Source of the DNA: Pectinophora gossypiella
Taxonomy: Eukaryota > Arthropoda > Insecta > Lepidoptera > Gelechiidae
Reading direction: 5' to 3'
Assembly (NCBI RefSeq): GCF_024362695.1
Contig: NW_026063253.1
Location: 124,001-188,000, forward strand
Length of the DNA: 64,000 bases
Shown: positions 45,481 to 57,945 of the stretch, piece after piece
How positions within the stretch are numbered: position 1 is the first letter of the stretch
How the letters are laid out: each line of letters begins with the position of its first letter
The notes under the pieces: model-generated
What the model saw: only the letters and a program-made list of their open reading frames with translations
Databases searched by the model: none
Told to the model about the DNA's origin: nothing
Made by a program: the position numbers and the translations under genes

Positions 45481-45889
45481 ACGTCAATTTTAGGCAGGAA
45501 TTTTAACGGATCTGTCAAATCTTCAGGTTAGATAAGCGGACCCTGTGAAAAACGGGATAAATCTAGGAAGATGATGACTTATCGAACAAAAATAATGTAA
45601 AGGTGTCGTAACAGCAAAAAAGGCGTAAACAACAATTTGGAAAACAATTTCGCAATAAAACCAATAGTCGACAGTGCCTTTAGGCAAAGTATACTATCAC
45701 CATCGGTATTCCAATTCCACGGCAATCCCATTTCAACCGGATATAGAATAACTGGAAAGGCTACATTTAAAGAATATTAACCAGATTATTTAACAGCAAA
45801 AAAGGTATAACAGCCAAACAAATCCAGCAGCATATATCATCATCATCACTAATTTAATAGCCACGCTCTTGCCGGTGTACCATTCTCCA

Positions 45890-46310
45890 TGCTACTTTTT
45901 AGGGAAAAATAGGGCAGTGGTTTCCCTATTGCCTTCCGCCCCGCAGTACTCTGTCTGACGCGAGTAGGATGGCGCCCAGAGTAGTCTATTTCAAAGCCGT
46001 ACTAGAACTCTTGTCCTCCTCCTCTGAATAGTACTGACAGTTACTGCTGCCCTCTGTCAGGTTCTAGGTTACAGTCCCTGTGACTTGCCCCTTCCGCCCT
46101 GCATTGCCGTACCGATGGCTCCCATCTCCGCCTCTGCAACCGTTGAGGTCTTCACCCGTATCCCTTGGCAAGGGTTCTACGTTATACCCCGTAGGTCTGG
46201 GTCCCTATCCGAACTCAGCCACCATCTCACTCCGGCCTACTGAAGTAAGAGGCGCCAACCCTCGCCCCAGTGGAGGGCAGAGAAGGTGACTCTGTCTGGT
46301 TTTGTATGAC
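45890..46310. other. GC-richer unidentified repeat-like block
   Basis: Phrases such as cccgcagtactctgtctgac and ggagggcagagaaggtgact stand out from AT-rich surroundings. A 69-codon frame at 46080-46289 has no recognisable domain. Possibly a decayed retroelement piece. Confidence 0.3.
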
Positions 46311-46314
46311 ACCA

Positions 46315-47980
46315 AAATCAAAGGCAATTTATTTAACAGTTTATTGTACACAGAATAGGATATAACACAATTAGACTAACACAAAACACAAACGGTTCAG
46401 CTTATTTCTAGTAGAAATCTCTTCCAGCAGAACAGGAAAGAGATAAACTTAAAGACTTAGAGATAGGCGTGTACATCACTAACAAATAGAAACTGAAGAA
46501 TATTATACAGCCTATACTTAGCAGTGAATTCTAAATTCAATACGAATTATTATGGTTTTTGACATTAAAAAAAAATAATTAAACAATGGGTTTTGGATTT
46601 TACAAGATATCTGGGCCTTACGACCTTAATATTAAGTACCTAAGTTTAAGATTGAATAGACCAAAAATAAAAGTGAAAAGCCTAAAAATGAATACATTAG
46701 TAAAAGGTTGACGTTTAGTGAGGAAATCGCAAATTCTTGAAAAGGCTATTTGACAACCTAGTCAAATGAGATTCTTTTTACGTAATTTCAAAACGAAAGT
46801 TTCCTTTGGGGTTTGTATAGAAATACTGTACTATGACGTCAGCAATAAAAGCGGTCAAAAGACGTACTCATTATTACTTAATTGCTAAATAAAATTCGAA
46901 AATAAGTCAAAAAGTAAAATGAGATTGATTTTTGATCATGTTAGGCTGGCTTCTATTTCTAGATTTAGCATTTATAATTTATATTAAATTTGACCCAGTC
47001 AAATACTCTTTTTTGTAGCGTGATTAAAATTGTGTTTTAACTCTTTCAAGGACAGAACGTCTAATGACGTTCCGATTCCAAGGTGTCATACTATCTATTA
47101 TGAACCATGGTTTCTGCCCGTGAAAGGTTTAAACTGTACATGCATATGACAGACGTGATGTCAAGCCACTCGCCGTAACAGACTCGCCGTAGCGTGAATC
47201 GCCGTTCTGGGAGTCACTGTCAACGGCACGATTCGTTTAAAAGTTATCAAAGAAGCTCATCGCAAACGTATCCAGTCAAAACAGCATCTATCGATATCTA
47301 TCGATAGGCCAGGGGAGTCGTCCCGGGGAATCGCGGCATATTTCATATCGCGCGAGTGCCACAGGCAGTCTCGGACCACGGTTCGCTACACTCCACTCAC
47401 AGCAATCGATTCAAAGACTTTTGATAGCATGTTCATATCATATTTTAAGACTTCCAAGATTTCATATTAATAAATATTTTGTTATTGTATTTAAGTATGT
47501 CAAATCCCTTGTTTTAGTTGTACACCACCATTTTATTCAATAGTGTATCATTTACTAATCTGTGGTTAGAGGTGCTGGTGGCACAATGACTATCTCCTGT
47601 TAATTAATTCTATAACTTAAGTACGTATTTACTTATAAGAACTGTAATACCATGTGACATGCAATAAAGAATTAAGTAAGTTTTTTTGGTGATCCTAATA
47701 AAAAAATAATCAGAATCAGAATCATTTATTCAACGTAATTATCATGGATAAACTTGTTGAAGGTCAATGTAACATTTTTGAATTTACGTCATTTCGCAAG
47801 GTGTTATGGCTGAGGAGAAGAAATGACAAGAAACTGCAACAGCAACACATCTTTTAAATCAATGAGGGTACATTACAAGTTATTTAATAACTAGAGGAAC
47901 ACACTCAATACCAGACATTTTTATCATTTAGGTAATCATTAAATAAGTAATGCCAACTTCAGCACGACCTTAGTTGTTTT
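46315..47980. other. AT-rich stretch with two repeat pieces
   Basis: 46755-46900 is a third, LINE-free relative of the repeats at 30279 and 44639 (gtcaaatgagattctttttacg). 47708-47800 (cagaatcatttattcaacgt, aattatcatggataaacttg) recurs at 57536-57600 and looks like a reversed LINE 3' end. No gene seen. Confidence 0.45.
47289..47306. promoter_or_regulatory. Two tandem TATCGATA (DRE-like) motifs
   Basis: TATCGATA occurs at 47289-47296 and 47299-47306. In Drosophila this palindrome is the DRE bound by DREF, and its CGATA core is bound by BEAF-32. No gene start is evident within 500 bases, so a regulatory role is only a possibility. Confidence 0.25.
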
Positions 47981-47982
47981 AG

Positions 47983-48138
47983 TGTCGACTAATTCTTTTA
48001 AATAAAATCGTCTCAGACGACGCAGCGCCCTGAGCCGAGGTTCGCGCCCAGCTGTGCACTCTCAGGCTTCATCTCATCATCAGACCTGAGCGCTCATTTG
48101 TCCGGCAATTTACGCCAAAGATACAGTAAATCACGTAA
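47983..48138 (+). mobile_element. Degraded LINE 3' tail, jockey-type family
   Basis: gtcgactaattctttt, gccctgagccgaggttcgcg and tttacgccaaagatacagta correspond to the LINE 3' UTR with several deletions. Confidence 0.6.
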
Positions 48139-48139
48139 A

Positions 48140-49125
48140 AAAGTTGTTTTAGTTGATCATACTATTTGGAAGTAAGATGCGCCTTTTAAAAAAAATAGGC
48201 TTATAAATAGGTTTAAAGGTAGGTAGGTAGGAACATTCAGATTTAACATTTTCATCTTATACTAGGTGTACTTGGCTATAGGAAAAATATTTCATTACGA
48301 TTTTCGTTCAAAAGGAATTTGTTCTACATGAACCAAATTAAAAGATATTTTATTTTATCAATACATATTTGACTTTGATTTTTTATATAAATTAAATGAG
48401 ACTCTTACCCACTTTTATACTTGAAGCTCAATTACTTACTCAAGTAATTACTTTTTCTGAGAAACCCATAAGTACAAATGTTTTATGGTGTATATGTAAT
48501 TATATTATACCCTTGAGGTTCACAATTGATCATATTTTACTTAATTATACTTATAATACTCGTAATATGCAGTTTCGTCTTTGATCATATTTAAAATGTT
48601 CTTCGAAATATACCGCTTTAATAGACTCTGAAAGAAAGAAAGAGAAAAATATTTATTCGGCACAAAATACATACATACATACATACACTTTGTTTAGTGG
48701 TAGTAATTTACAATTAAATTATAAATAATGTCAAGGTTATTACTGGTTATGGGTTATGTTGAAATGGTTTCAGCTCAGCAAAAGCCATAGCCTAGCTGTA
48801 GCTAGATTACACAGAACTCACGCTCGTAAACCTGGTCTTGAACAATCCTGTATTTCCTTAATTTCGTCCCGGCCGATGCAGTGTCAGTCTGCAGTAACCT
48901 TCAGGAGTTGGTAGAGCCACAAACCATCCGAACATTTAAAAATCAAGGTTCACTTGTTTTGAAGTCCTAAGGCGATTCCCACACGACGCGGATTTTGTAG
49001 CGGTTAACCGCGCGGCGGTGTTTGTGTGTTAAGCATCAGTAGGTTACATGCAAGTCAGTGCGACCTCGCCGACCGCAACATCGTCAACCGCTTCGTGTAA
49101 GAATTGCCTAATTTGGTTATTGGTA
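48140..49125. other. Unassigned stretch with LINE end and CATA repeat
   Basis: A reversed LINE end (aatatttattcggcac) with a CATA microsatellite at 48667-48688. No gene recognised. Confidence 0.45.
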
Positions 49126-49130
49126 GCCGT

Positions 49131-49430
49131 GCCGTGGTAGCTCAGTTGGTAGAAAGCTTGCCTCTCACTTTGAGGTTACAGGTTCGAATCCAGTACAGGC
49201 CTAAACTAATTTGTTTTCGAATTCACGTTTGGATCATAAATGATTATCACGTGCTCAGCGGTGAAAGAAAACCTCATGTACAAACCCACATTCCCGAGAA
49301 ATGCATTTTCAGAGGTGCGTAACCTAACATGTATTGGGCCGGTTTTCCCTTCGCGGGTTGGAAGGTCAAACAGGCAGTAGCTTCTGTAAGAAACCAGACC
49401 TGTCAAATCTTCAGTTTAGGTAAGCGGAGA
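49131..49430 (+). mobile_element. Full-length SINE S1
   Basis: Head gccgtggtagctcagttggt with B box caggttcgaatccagt. Body cacgtgctcagcggtgaaag and cccacattcccgagaaatgc. Tail ccagacctgtcaaatcttca. It shows the uninterrupted sequence at the point where 6950 is broken by the LTR element. Confidence 0.85.
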
Positions 49431-50041
49431 TGAGGTACAGCAAGCGTGGGTATAATCTGTAAGTCATCATATAGGTATCATCTTTATTACGTCACGTCGA
49501 CATGATAAGCAGCAGAAAATATTCTCAATGTTATTACAAGTTAAGGTTTAAAATATAGTCCGCGTCACGAAAGAAGTTCAGCGGCCACGGCGCTGCAGTC
49601 GCAGATTTTGAATAAATATATTTATTTATTTATTTATTTTTACAGTTTTACATTCAGCCATTACAGTAAAAACCAATTCGATTGAAACAAACACTATAAG
49701 ACATAACAATTATTATTATTTAACTAGAACAACAACATTGATTATGACTTGTCAGTTAGTTTCATTAAAATCTCTCGACTTATTTCTTGGCGCGGACTAT
49801 CATTTTATAACCTAAGGTCGATCTATGTTTTCCTTTATTCCCAGTCCAATAGAGAAGTTTTAATATGATCCAGGTAACACCTACACTAGGTACCTATTTA
49901 GTTGTGAACAAATAAATGGTCGTAGTCGATAAAACACATGATCTGGCAGAATGCCAACTATCGGAAGATGGCACGTACGAGCCTATGAGATAGGGGGATG
50001 ATTACAAACGAAAACGTTGGCATCGGTGTTATGGTTGTAAG

Positions 50042-50496
50042 CAGGGATGTTATGGATATGACGGATACGGATTGGATACGGATTTAAGAATGATTATTAT
50101 ACCGGATACGGTTACGGATACGGATAATAAATTATCTCGGATTATCCGTTAGTTTCGGATAATTTTGGTTACGGATATTATTTTTTTAAGGAATTTCAAA
50201 AGTAAAATTCAAATACGTAATAAAGTGGTTTTATTTATAGGTAACGACAAGTTTATATGTTATTTATATTATGATGACAAATGAAGAAACAACAAACAAT
50301 ACGCGCGGCTTGTGTGTCGGCACTGGCAGCGGCTAGCCGATCAAAACAACTTGTCATAACGTATTTCAATTAGGCCCCGCCCTTATCCGGTATTATCCGA
50401 AACTTTAATTTCAGATGCGGTTACGGTTACGGATCATTTTTTATATCGGATATCCGATAGTTTCGGTTCCGGTTACGGAGCTACCCAACATCCCTG
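50042..50496. mobile_element. hAT-type non-autonomous transposon (MITE), 455 bp
   Basis: Terminal inverted repeats cagggatgtt / aacatccctg, flanked by a perfect 8-bp target duplication, gttgtaag (50034-50041 and 50497-50504). An 8-bp duplication with CAG-type ends is the hAT signature. The subterminal regions are packed with ggatacgg and ggttacgg and their reverse complements, probably transposase-binding sites. There is no transposase frame. Confidence 0.9.
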
Positions 50497-50504
50497 GTTG
50501 TAAG

Positions 50505-52200
50505 TTAGACTTGACTTCGGCGACGAATTAATCGAGTTATAAAAAATAATAATTAAATACTAAAACCTGACTACGGAAAAATGGCGCTGTAAAAAGTATG
50601 AAACAAGAAAATATTTCTCCAAAATTCTTGAAACGGGAAGAAACTCTCCAAAACTCAAACATATTCATTTTAAATTTCGAATATAATCTATCACGCTATT
50701 CAAACGCATGTTCAACACATTCCAAATCTACTCGATATGCAAAATGGTTGCACGTCACATCGATCGACTAGATTGCATGCAATGCGGTGTTCGTTGATTA
50801 AATTATACAATCCATACAGACAGCTCAAACTGTGAACTTAAAGCTATAACATAAACACACATTTCACCTCCTTCCCTTTAGGTATATTCCTCCGTTCCTT
50901 TATAATATATGTTATACGAAAATAACGTTAATTATTATATTTCGCCGCAAATATAATTCGAACTGTTACGAATATAATGATTATGCAGTGGAGTGCAGTC
51001 CGCCAATTAGGTCATTACTTAATGGCGTATTAATAGCGCCGATAGTCGCATGTGGGTCACTAAGCTATCAATTATGCTTAGTTATACCTATGTGCCACTT
51101 TGATCCTGTCATCATATTGTATTGGCCCTATTCGTGCTAGTAATAAGTGTAGGCACTGGTAGTGAAGTTAGAAGTGTTTTATTGTAGTCCGAAAGGTCTC
51201 GAATGCAAACTCTACTTCTGTCTTAAGGTGGCTACAGATATTTCGAGGCATGTGCCCCGCACGCCATGCGCCGCAAGCTTTTCAATATGTGTGTGTGTAT
51301 GTGTGTGTGTATCCGTGACGAAGCATGTGCTACGCACGTATAACACATAGCGAAGCGTGCGGCGGCGGCTCATGGCGTTTTGGAAAATGCCTCCCAATGT
51401 CTTCATCCGCCTTTTAGAACTTTCTAAAACGCGTTGTTTATGCGAAACAACAATCATAATTAATTACGAGTTGTAAAGTTTTTATTTATTTTTATATACT
51501 TAAGGTTCACTGTCATTTGTATTCAAATCAGGCGCGTTTTTGCAGCGATTCTGACTATTAGTCACTCTGCAGCGCAACATCATCGCGACTGATTCGAAAA
51601 TACCCTTACATTACTCAGCACTTTATTGCACGGAAGGAACAAAAATAACATAGAAATAAACAACATATAATGTATGACGGGTATAACTTAAAATAAATTT
51701 AGATGGTATCTACAGGAATCAGCACCATTATACCAGCACAAAACGCAGCCAGGCAACATTTGGAAGACAATACTATTAAGTTCTACAGGCTGCAGAATTG
51801 TATGGCCCTTCACCATGAATAATGTGGTCTCACGACTTCATATGTCTTAGCTCTGTAGTATTCAAGCATTCTCCAAAGCGAAATCGGTTTGCAACTGAAA
51901 CAATATTTGCACCCACTACCTTCAATCGAGCTTCACCCAGTGTCTACGTAGCGTAGACTATACCTAGTGATAGAATGAGGTCAGTAGGTAGGAAGGGAAG
52001 TGATGAAGTTACAGCTTTATTCAATATTCTTTATTTGCATATACTATGATGGTGTACAAGTTTGTAAGATATTTATAAGTTTCACATCACAGACCGGGCA
52101 CAACAAAATAGAAGTTTAAAAGAGAGAAGGAAGCTTTTGAGATTGTAACATCGGTATAATTAACATATTCAGACAATTAGAAGTTCTGTCATTTTTTTAA
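50505..52200. other. Sparse stretch
   Basis: A (GT) microsatellite at about 51288-51312 and a foldback-MITE arm at 51676-51740 (taacttaaaataaatttaga). No gene or RNA recognised. Confidence 0.45.
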
Positions 52201-52204
52201 TAAT

Positions 52205-52497
52205 CTTCCTCTTCAATCGTGTGGGTTGTGAGGGGAATTCAACCTCATCAACCCTGGTGTCAGGATTATTATTGAGCCGCCAAAGGCCCCTGACATAGCT
52301 CACGTAACGATTACTAACTTAAATCAGTAAGTAGTAAGCGGGACCAATCGCTTAACATACCTTCCGAAGCACGGATCATCTTACTTTCAGGTAATCAGGT
52401 GATCAGCCTGTAATGTCCAAACCAAACTAGGGATCACAAAGTGATTGTTGTGATATGTCCCTACTAGGATTCGAACCCGGGACCTGCGAATTATGAG
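52205..52497 (-). mobile_element. SINE S2, near full length
   Basis: Tail cgtgtgggttgtgag, body tgagccgccaaaggcccctg, and the B-box end ggattcgaacccgggacctg. The A-box end is missing. Confidence 0.75.
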
Positions 52498-52734
52498 CCC
52501 AAATATTTACTACCTCAAATGTATTCTAAAGATTTTGTTTGTTTTCAATAGCACTCTTCACCAAGAAAATCATTGCAGGTGTATTGTTTATACAACTGCT
52601 TATTAAATATTTTGAACAACCACCGTCGCGTCACCGTGGTACCCTAGTGAGATAGGGCCCTTGAGTACAACAATATAAAACCAAAATTGCAAACTGTATT
52701 AAGTACCTACGTTATAAAACTCCCCTTTTGTTGT

Positions 52735-52975
52735 TTCGTCATAAAATATTCTTTTTATAGCCTTCGAATTTTCTTACACTTGTTCCGAACACTTTTGATG
52801 GCTCTAATAAAATAATCTTTTCAAAAAGCACTCGTCGTTCTTTGAAGTTGTCACTAATTTGATCTGAGGCCATCTTAAGAGCAAATAAAAGGCAATATGA
52901 AGTCTTGAATTTATCAAAGAGTTTCAGGGGCCCTTGTCCCATCTCGGGGTTTGTTCGTAATGCTTGCGTAATCAA
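52735..52975 (-). other. Unidentified 78-codon open frame
   Basis: The minus-strand frame has a protein-like composition (FDKFKTSYCLLFALKMASDQ) but no start context, splice sites or known motif that I can name. Could be a relic of a transposon protein. Confidence 0.2.
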
Positions 52976-53019
52976 ATTCTGTGTTCAAACAGGGGATGGG
53001 TGAATTTCAACAAGTCTCA

Positions 53020-53290
53020 TTTTTTTATCATTTCGGTGAGATTTTTTATTTTAATACTTTTCTTCACATATTTGACGACAAATAAAACTTTAACCTATTT
53101 TGAATTATGTGCGTGAGTGGGCATCAAATACGATCGAAACTTACTGAGATATTTAAAATTGAATTTTTATGAGTCCACTGAAATGATAAGTACCCACTGA
53201 AATGATATAAATGTACACCGAAATGATATAAATGTACACTGAAATGATAATGAGTCCACTGAAATGAAATTAACCCACGGAAATGATACA
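53020..53290. repeat. Cluster of GAAATGATA motifs, left part
   Basis: One reversed motif (tttatcatttcggtgag, 53026-53040), then five or six direct, irregularly spaced units of the type ccactgaaatgata between 53176 and 53290, spaced roughly 18-22 bases. The motif recurs at 56272-56910. Confidence 0.7.
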
Positions 53291-53351
53291 GTCAAGAAAA
53301 ATTGTGCTGCTTAGCTAGGGTTCCGTACAAAGTGAAGTTCGATTTATACAT

Positions 53352-53462
53352 AAATAGCCTATATACGTCCCACTGCTGGGCACAGGCCTACTCTCACTTA
53401 ACCGGGGGGGGGGAGGGTATGGAGCATACTCCATCACGCTGCTCCACTGCGGGTTGGTGGAG
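53352..53462 (-). mobile_element. SINE S4 3' module
   Basis: In reverse: cccactgctgggcacaggcc, a G run, and ggagcatactccatcacgct. Confidence 0.75.
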
Positions 53463-53524
53463 ATCGATTTATACATTCTTAGATAAATAGTTCTATGCTT
53501 CTATGCTGTTCTGGGAGCATATAA

Positions 53525-53777
53525 AAAACATAGAACACGTTCAGCTGCTTCTCTTCCCGGGCATGTCGTAAAAACCGACAGAGGGATTGTGTCCTCTAAC
53601 ATGATGGACTAATGTTATGGGCGATAGGCTGATCCCTTATCACCATAAGGTTCATCATATCCATCTTTGGACTTCGTATCAACAGTGGCTGCAAGTTGTC
53701 TTTGATTACTTGTGGCTCTGCCCACCCCATTAGGGATTACGGGCGTGAGTTTATGTATGTATGTGTATGTATAAATA
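53525..53777 (+). mobile_element. SINE-like repeat S6 with (TATG) tail
   Basis: aaccgacagagggattgtgt, cgataggctgatcccttatc, tcaacagtggctgcaagttg, and a tail gggcgtgagtttatgtatgt. The tail is shared with S5 and 11438-11500. I know similar units from lepidopteran genomes; only one full copy is in this window. Confidence 0.6.
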
Positions 53778-53893
53778 GTTCAATACTTACTAAATAAAAA
53801 ATAGTTTAATACTATTTACTAATAGTAATAGATTGTTGTTCGTTTCTTTCATCGAGCAATAAAAAATGCATTTAGTTGTTGTCAATATGTAGA

Positions 53894-54185
53894 GCCGTGG
53901 TAGCCTAGTTGGTAGAACGCTTGCCTCTCACTTTGAGGGCGCAGGTTCGAATCCAGCACAGGCCTAAACCATGCTCAGCGGTGAAGAAAAACATCGTGAG
54001 GAAACCCACATTCCCGAAAATTCCATTTTCGGAGGTATGTGACCTAATGTGTATTGGGCTGGTTTCCCTTTCGTGGGTTGGAAGGTGAGACAGGCAGTCG
54101 CTTCTGTAAAATACTGGACCTGTCAAATCTTCAAGTTAGGTAAGCGGACCCTGTGAAAAATCGGGATAATGCTAGGGGGATGATG
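53894..54185 (+). mobile_element. Full-length SINE S1
   Basis: Head gccgtggtagcctagttggt with B box gcaggttcgaatccagcaca. Body ggaaacccacattcccgaaa. End gggataatgctagggggatg. Confidence 0.88.
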
Positions 54186-54239
54186 CTTATTGTCAATATG
54201 TCTTTTTTGTGGCTATTGTCATTGTTACTTACCTACATT

Positions 54240-56040
54240 TTTTTAAAATAATATAGGTTCACGTAGGACCACAATCTCACCTGATGGTAAATGACGATGT
54301 GGTCTACGGTGGATCACACTTACCTAGCAAATGCCTATTCACCCTAGTCTTGAAGTCTCCTAGATTATAACGAGTTGGAAGTTATATCCATAACCAAGAG
54401 CTCGAGATGGTTGGTAATTCACTCCGGAAAGTCCCAGTCAGGAGGAAAGGACTCCGTTTTGCGGTGAACAGATACGCCTGGGTCATGGAAGCGTTGAGTC
54501 TAACCTACTTGTTGTCACCCCAGTCTGAGACGGACTTAAGGGGCAGATTCACACGATTCACAAGATCCTCTCTGAGGGCACTATCATCTCTGGTGCTTAC
54601 GCGTGCATTGGACATGTATCTCTCCGTCACTGTGCTATCGTCTGCATGCCTAAAGATACCGGGCATAATCAGAAGATCATTGATAGAAAAAACGTGACGG
54701 AGAGAACAGATCCCTGAGGGAGTCAGGCATTAATAGCATGTAGATCAGACAAGCACCCATAAACTACTACCCGAATCAATCTATCCCTATCTATCCAATT
54801 ACATAGGCTAGAAGGGATCCTGATATATATATCAAGGGACACAACAAGATCCTCGCCTTGATTCTAGATTGCCTCACTCCATAAGCGTGTAGCATACACA
54901 AGAAGAACATCAGTTGACCTATCTCTGAGTAAATTGTTGGCTTCAAGGTACGCCAGGAGGCGGTTGTTCAGGATTAGCGGCGGTTGTAGCGAGATGGGGC
55001 GGTAGTTAGCAGGGTTGGTACGAGTGCCTTTTTTGGGCATACACTGCACATTGGCAAGGTTCCATGGTTTCGGGAATTGTCCTGAACCCAGAGAGAGCAG
55101 GTAGAGGCGTGTCAGTAGGAGACTATTCAGGTGCACAGTTCCGCAGTACTATTGCTGGGATATCATCAGGACTACTTACCTTATTCACGTCTAGAGTGCG
55201 AAGCATTTTTATACGGCAGAAGTTTGCTTCGACCGATTTGACTAGCGGCTAAAAGGTTTTACTACCAGCTCAGTCAGTTTGGCATCATTTTGGCCAATAT
55301 TGTCGAAACGTGCCCTGCGCATTGTCTTCTTGCAAGATTTTGCAGCGGTATTCAGGGAATTTTTCAGAGCCCGCATTTTAGCACTAGCATACTCCGCGAT
55401 GTACCATGAGCGAGCCTTATCGTCAGATGATATGTCAGAAAATGGGATAGAGTATTCCATTGCCTGACAACTAATATGGCATCTCCGCAGCTCGTCGAGT
55501 CTTCTGAAGAAAAGCAAATCTCACGCCAAGGATAGGATGCGAAGAAGTGCCGCATCTCATCCCAATCTGCTAGCGTGTGTCACCATATTTGCCTCGATCC
55601 TCTGGGGCTAGAATCAGGTGGGGAATAGACAGACAGATATCTCACCAGACAATGGTCGGATGTTCCCAAGGAGGAAGTCACTGATAGAGATTGATATTGG
55701 TCCGGATCAGTTATCAGCAAAAGGTCCAAGCAGTTGGCGCTATAGTTAGCAACGTCATGTATCTTTGTAACGCAATTCACCAGATGTGAGAGATTTTGCC
55801 ACACATGGCAAAAGCTTGCGCCTCTTTGCCAGCATGGTTGGTCTTCTGGAATGGGAACAACCACTCTTGCTGGTGGGCGTTGGAGTCCCGGAGAAGATCA
55901 AGTTGCGCTGAGAGATACCTCCGCCGTGCCAACTCCACTGTCCTACTGAGGTAGGTGAATAACCTGCTTGTCTCAGAGTTACCGCTGTGCGATCGGTAGA
56001 CACTGGTGTAAACTATTTTATCCAGGCCAGTGTCCACCAG
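54240..56040 (-). pseudogene. Decayed CR1-like LINE ORF2 (endonuclease and reverse transcriptase)
   Basis: Minus-strand pieces follow LINE order. Near 55864-55580 is the end of an AP-type endonuclease (CLDLLLITDPDQYQS, LGTSDHCLVRYLSVYSPP). Near 55517-55242 is the linker before the reverse transcriptase. Near 55080-54950 is the RT fingers (KKGTRTNPANYRPISL). Near 54650-54600 is a catalytic block read as ADDSTVTERY, and near 54500-54410 a QAYLFTAKRSPF stretch. Frameshifts, stops and deletions separate the pieces, so it is dead. Clade placement (CR1/jockey superfamily) rests on these motifs only. Confidence 0.65.
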
Positions 56041-56264
56041 GATCTAAAGAATGGATAAGTCTGGGTATTCAAGGTTACCGAAAAAAGCAGAAAGAGGAGT
56101 TTGATAGAAGGTTATATGACGTTTTCCAATCACCCAAAATGGTTTTGGAAAACCATGAGATCATCTCGAGGAAAAATAAAATAGCTCCACAGAACTGTTA
56201 AAAAGGCCCTTAAAACAATACCTAATTCGAAACTAAAATTTAACACACGGATCTCTAAAACTTA

Positions 56265-56915
56265 ACGGTTTTATCATTTCAGTGTTACTTATCATTCCCA
56301 TGGACTGTTATTGGCATTTCAGTCCACCGAATCCACCGGAATGATAACACCGAGATGATAAAAAACAGGTTATTTTTGTATAAACTGTGAATTTAAATAA
56401 CTATCGAAAAATCGACACTTCTCAAACAAAACAGTACTTGCAGCCGATTTAACACATCAATATGAAATAAATTGAACTTATCTAACACGAGTTATAATGG
56501 CTACCGAAATGATTTTTTACTGATTTTTTTTTGTCCCCCTATCACCGAAATGATAAATTTCTTTTTTTGGCGGGAAACCATTACACGCTGTGACGGGTAT
56601 GTTCACGTCTAGCGGTCGAGCCGAACCAATGCGAGGTGTTGGCAGGTAAGGAGGTGTCATAGACGCAATGTTGACGGAGTTATTCTACCAAAACTTACTG
56701 TCCTCTGAAATGATAACTTTTTTTCGGACAAAATTTAACTGCCTGTCAAATGTATGAGAAGGAAGGTAAACAGACAGAAATAGTTTTTGTTGTTAGAATA
56801 TTTATTAATTTAACGAAATTCTATCAATTTAAATCCCAATAATAGAAAATAATTGTAGAGCAAGACATTTTACAAGCGATAATGGGTTACGGACAAGCTA
56901 CCGAAATGATAAAAT
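56265..56915. repeat. Cluster of GAAATGATA motifs, right part
   Basis: Variants occur at about 56271 (reversed), 56340-56360, 56505, 56544, 56703 and 56900, mostly as ccgaaatgataa. The surrounding DNA has no long frame and no match to the other repeats here. Confidence 0.6.
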
Positions 56916-57940
56916 GACACTTTAAAAAATTTTTTCAGCGTGTTACAGTTGCTGAAACTGAATGATTTTTTTTGCCAAGGTAGAGGACTACTTACTTTAC
57001 CCAGAAAAAATATTCAAAATCATTTAGCAGAACTTTGCACTACCGTTCTCAGCCAAGACAAGTTTTTTTTTCGCTTTTGCAATTCACCCGGATGGTTCTG
57101 AATATTCATGCGAGCTGAAACATCGTAAAACAGGCTGTCCATTTCGCGGCATGTAAGCATACATAGACGATTAATTAATTGGCACCCGGCGTTGGGCAGC
57201 AGCTGGCCATGGTAACTGGCTGGTCGTTAAATTTTATGGTCGTCGGCATCGCTGTCAATGGATGTGCAATAGGCGCTAGTGCAATTTGAATTTGAAATTA
57301 GATTTGGAATGATTCCACGAAGCGAGAGCCCGATTTGGAACTAGGCGCTACGATTCGTCTATACAAGTTCCTATTTCATGCTGGTTTACTATTTTGTAAA
57401 CTAAATCAGATAAACAAGCTATTTTGGTCGATATTACAAGGCATGAACTTTTTATTGGATGACAGCCTTCAGCGTTTCTCTTAAGACTTTGAATGCCGTC
57501 TTAGACTTTTCCTTTTTTAACCACGTTTATTTAGAAATCAGAATCATTTATTCACCGTAATTATCATGGATAAACTTGTTGTAACATTTTATAATTTACG
57601 TCATTACATACTAATGACGTCATACGTGTATATTTCTATAACGACTCCATAGAAAAGTATCTCCTTTGACTAGATTGTCCTATCGCTTATTATGCTACTA
57701 TTCCCTTCAATATTTCCCCTAACAATGTAGGCAGTAAAATCTCTCCAATCGGAGCCGCTAAGTGAGTTTGTATAATTTTGTCCTTGGAGGCTGCGCCGTG
57801 TCTGTATAATTTGATCATGCTGCAGTCTGCAACTAACTGCCTAACTTAATAGCGGTTCTTCTACCCACTCATACAATATTTTGTACCAAGTATTTAGCTA
57901 CAGAAACAGATTGTCATAATGAAATATAGATAGATTTTCT
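56916..57940. other. Unassigned stretch
   Basis: A reversed LINE-end phrase at 57536-57600 shared with 47708-47800. No gene recognised. Confidence 0.4.
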
Positions 57941-57945
57941 CAGTA

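Noticed and set aside
54407..54697. 96-codon plus-strand frame
   Set aside because: The opposite strand carries reverse transcriptase motifs (ADDSTVTERY), so this frame is a shadow of the dead LINE.
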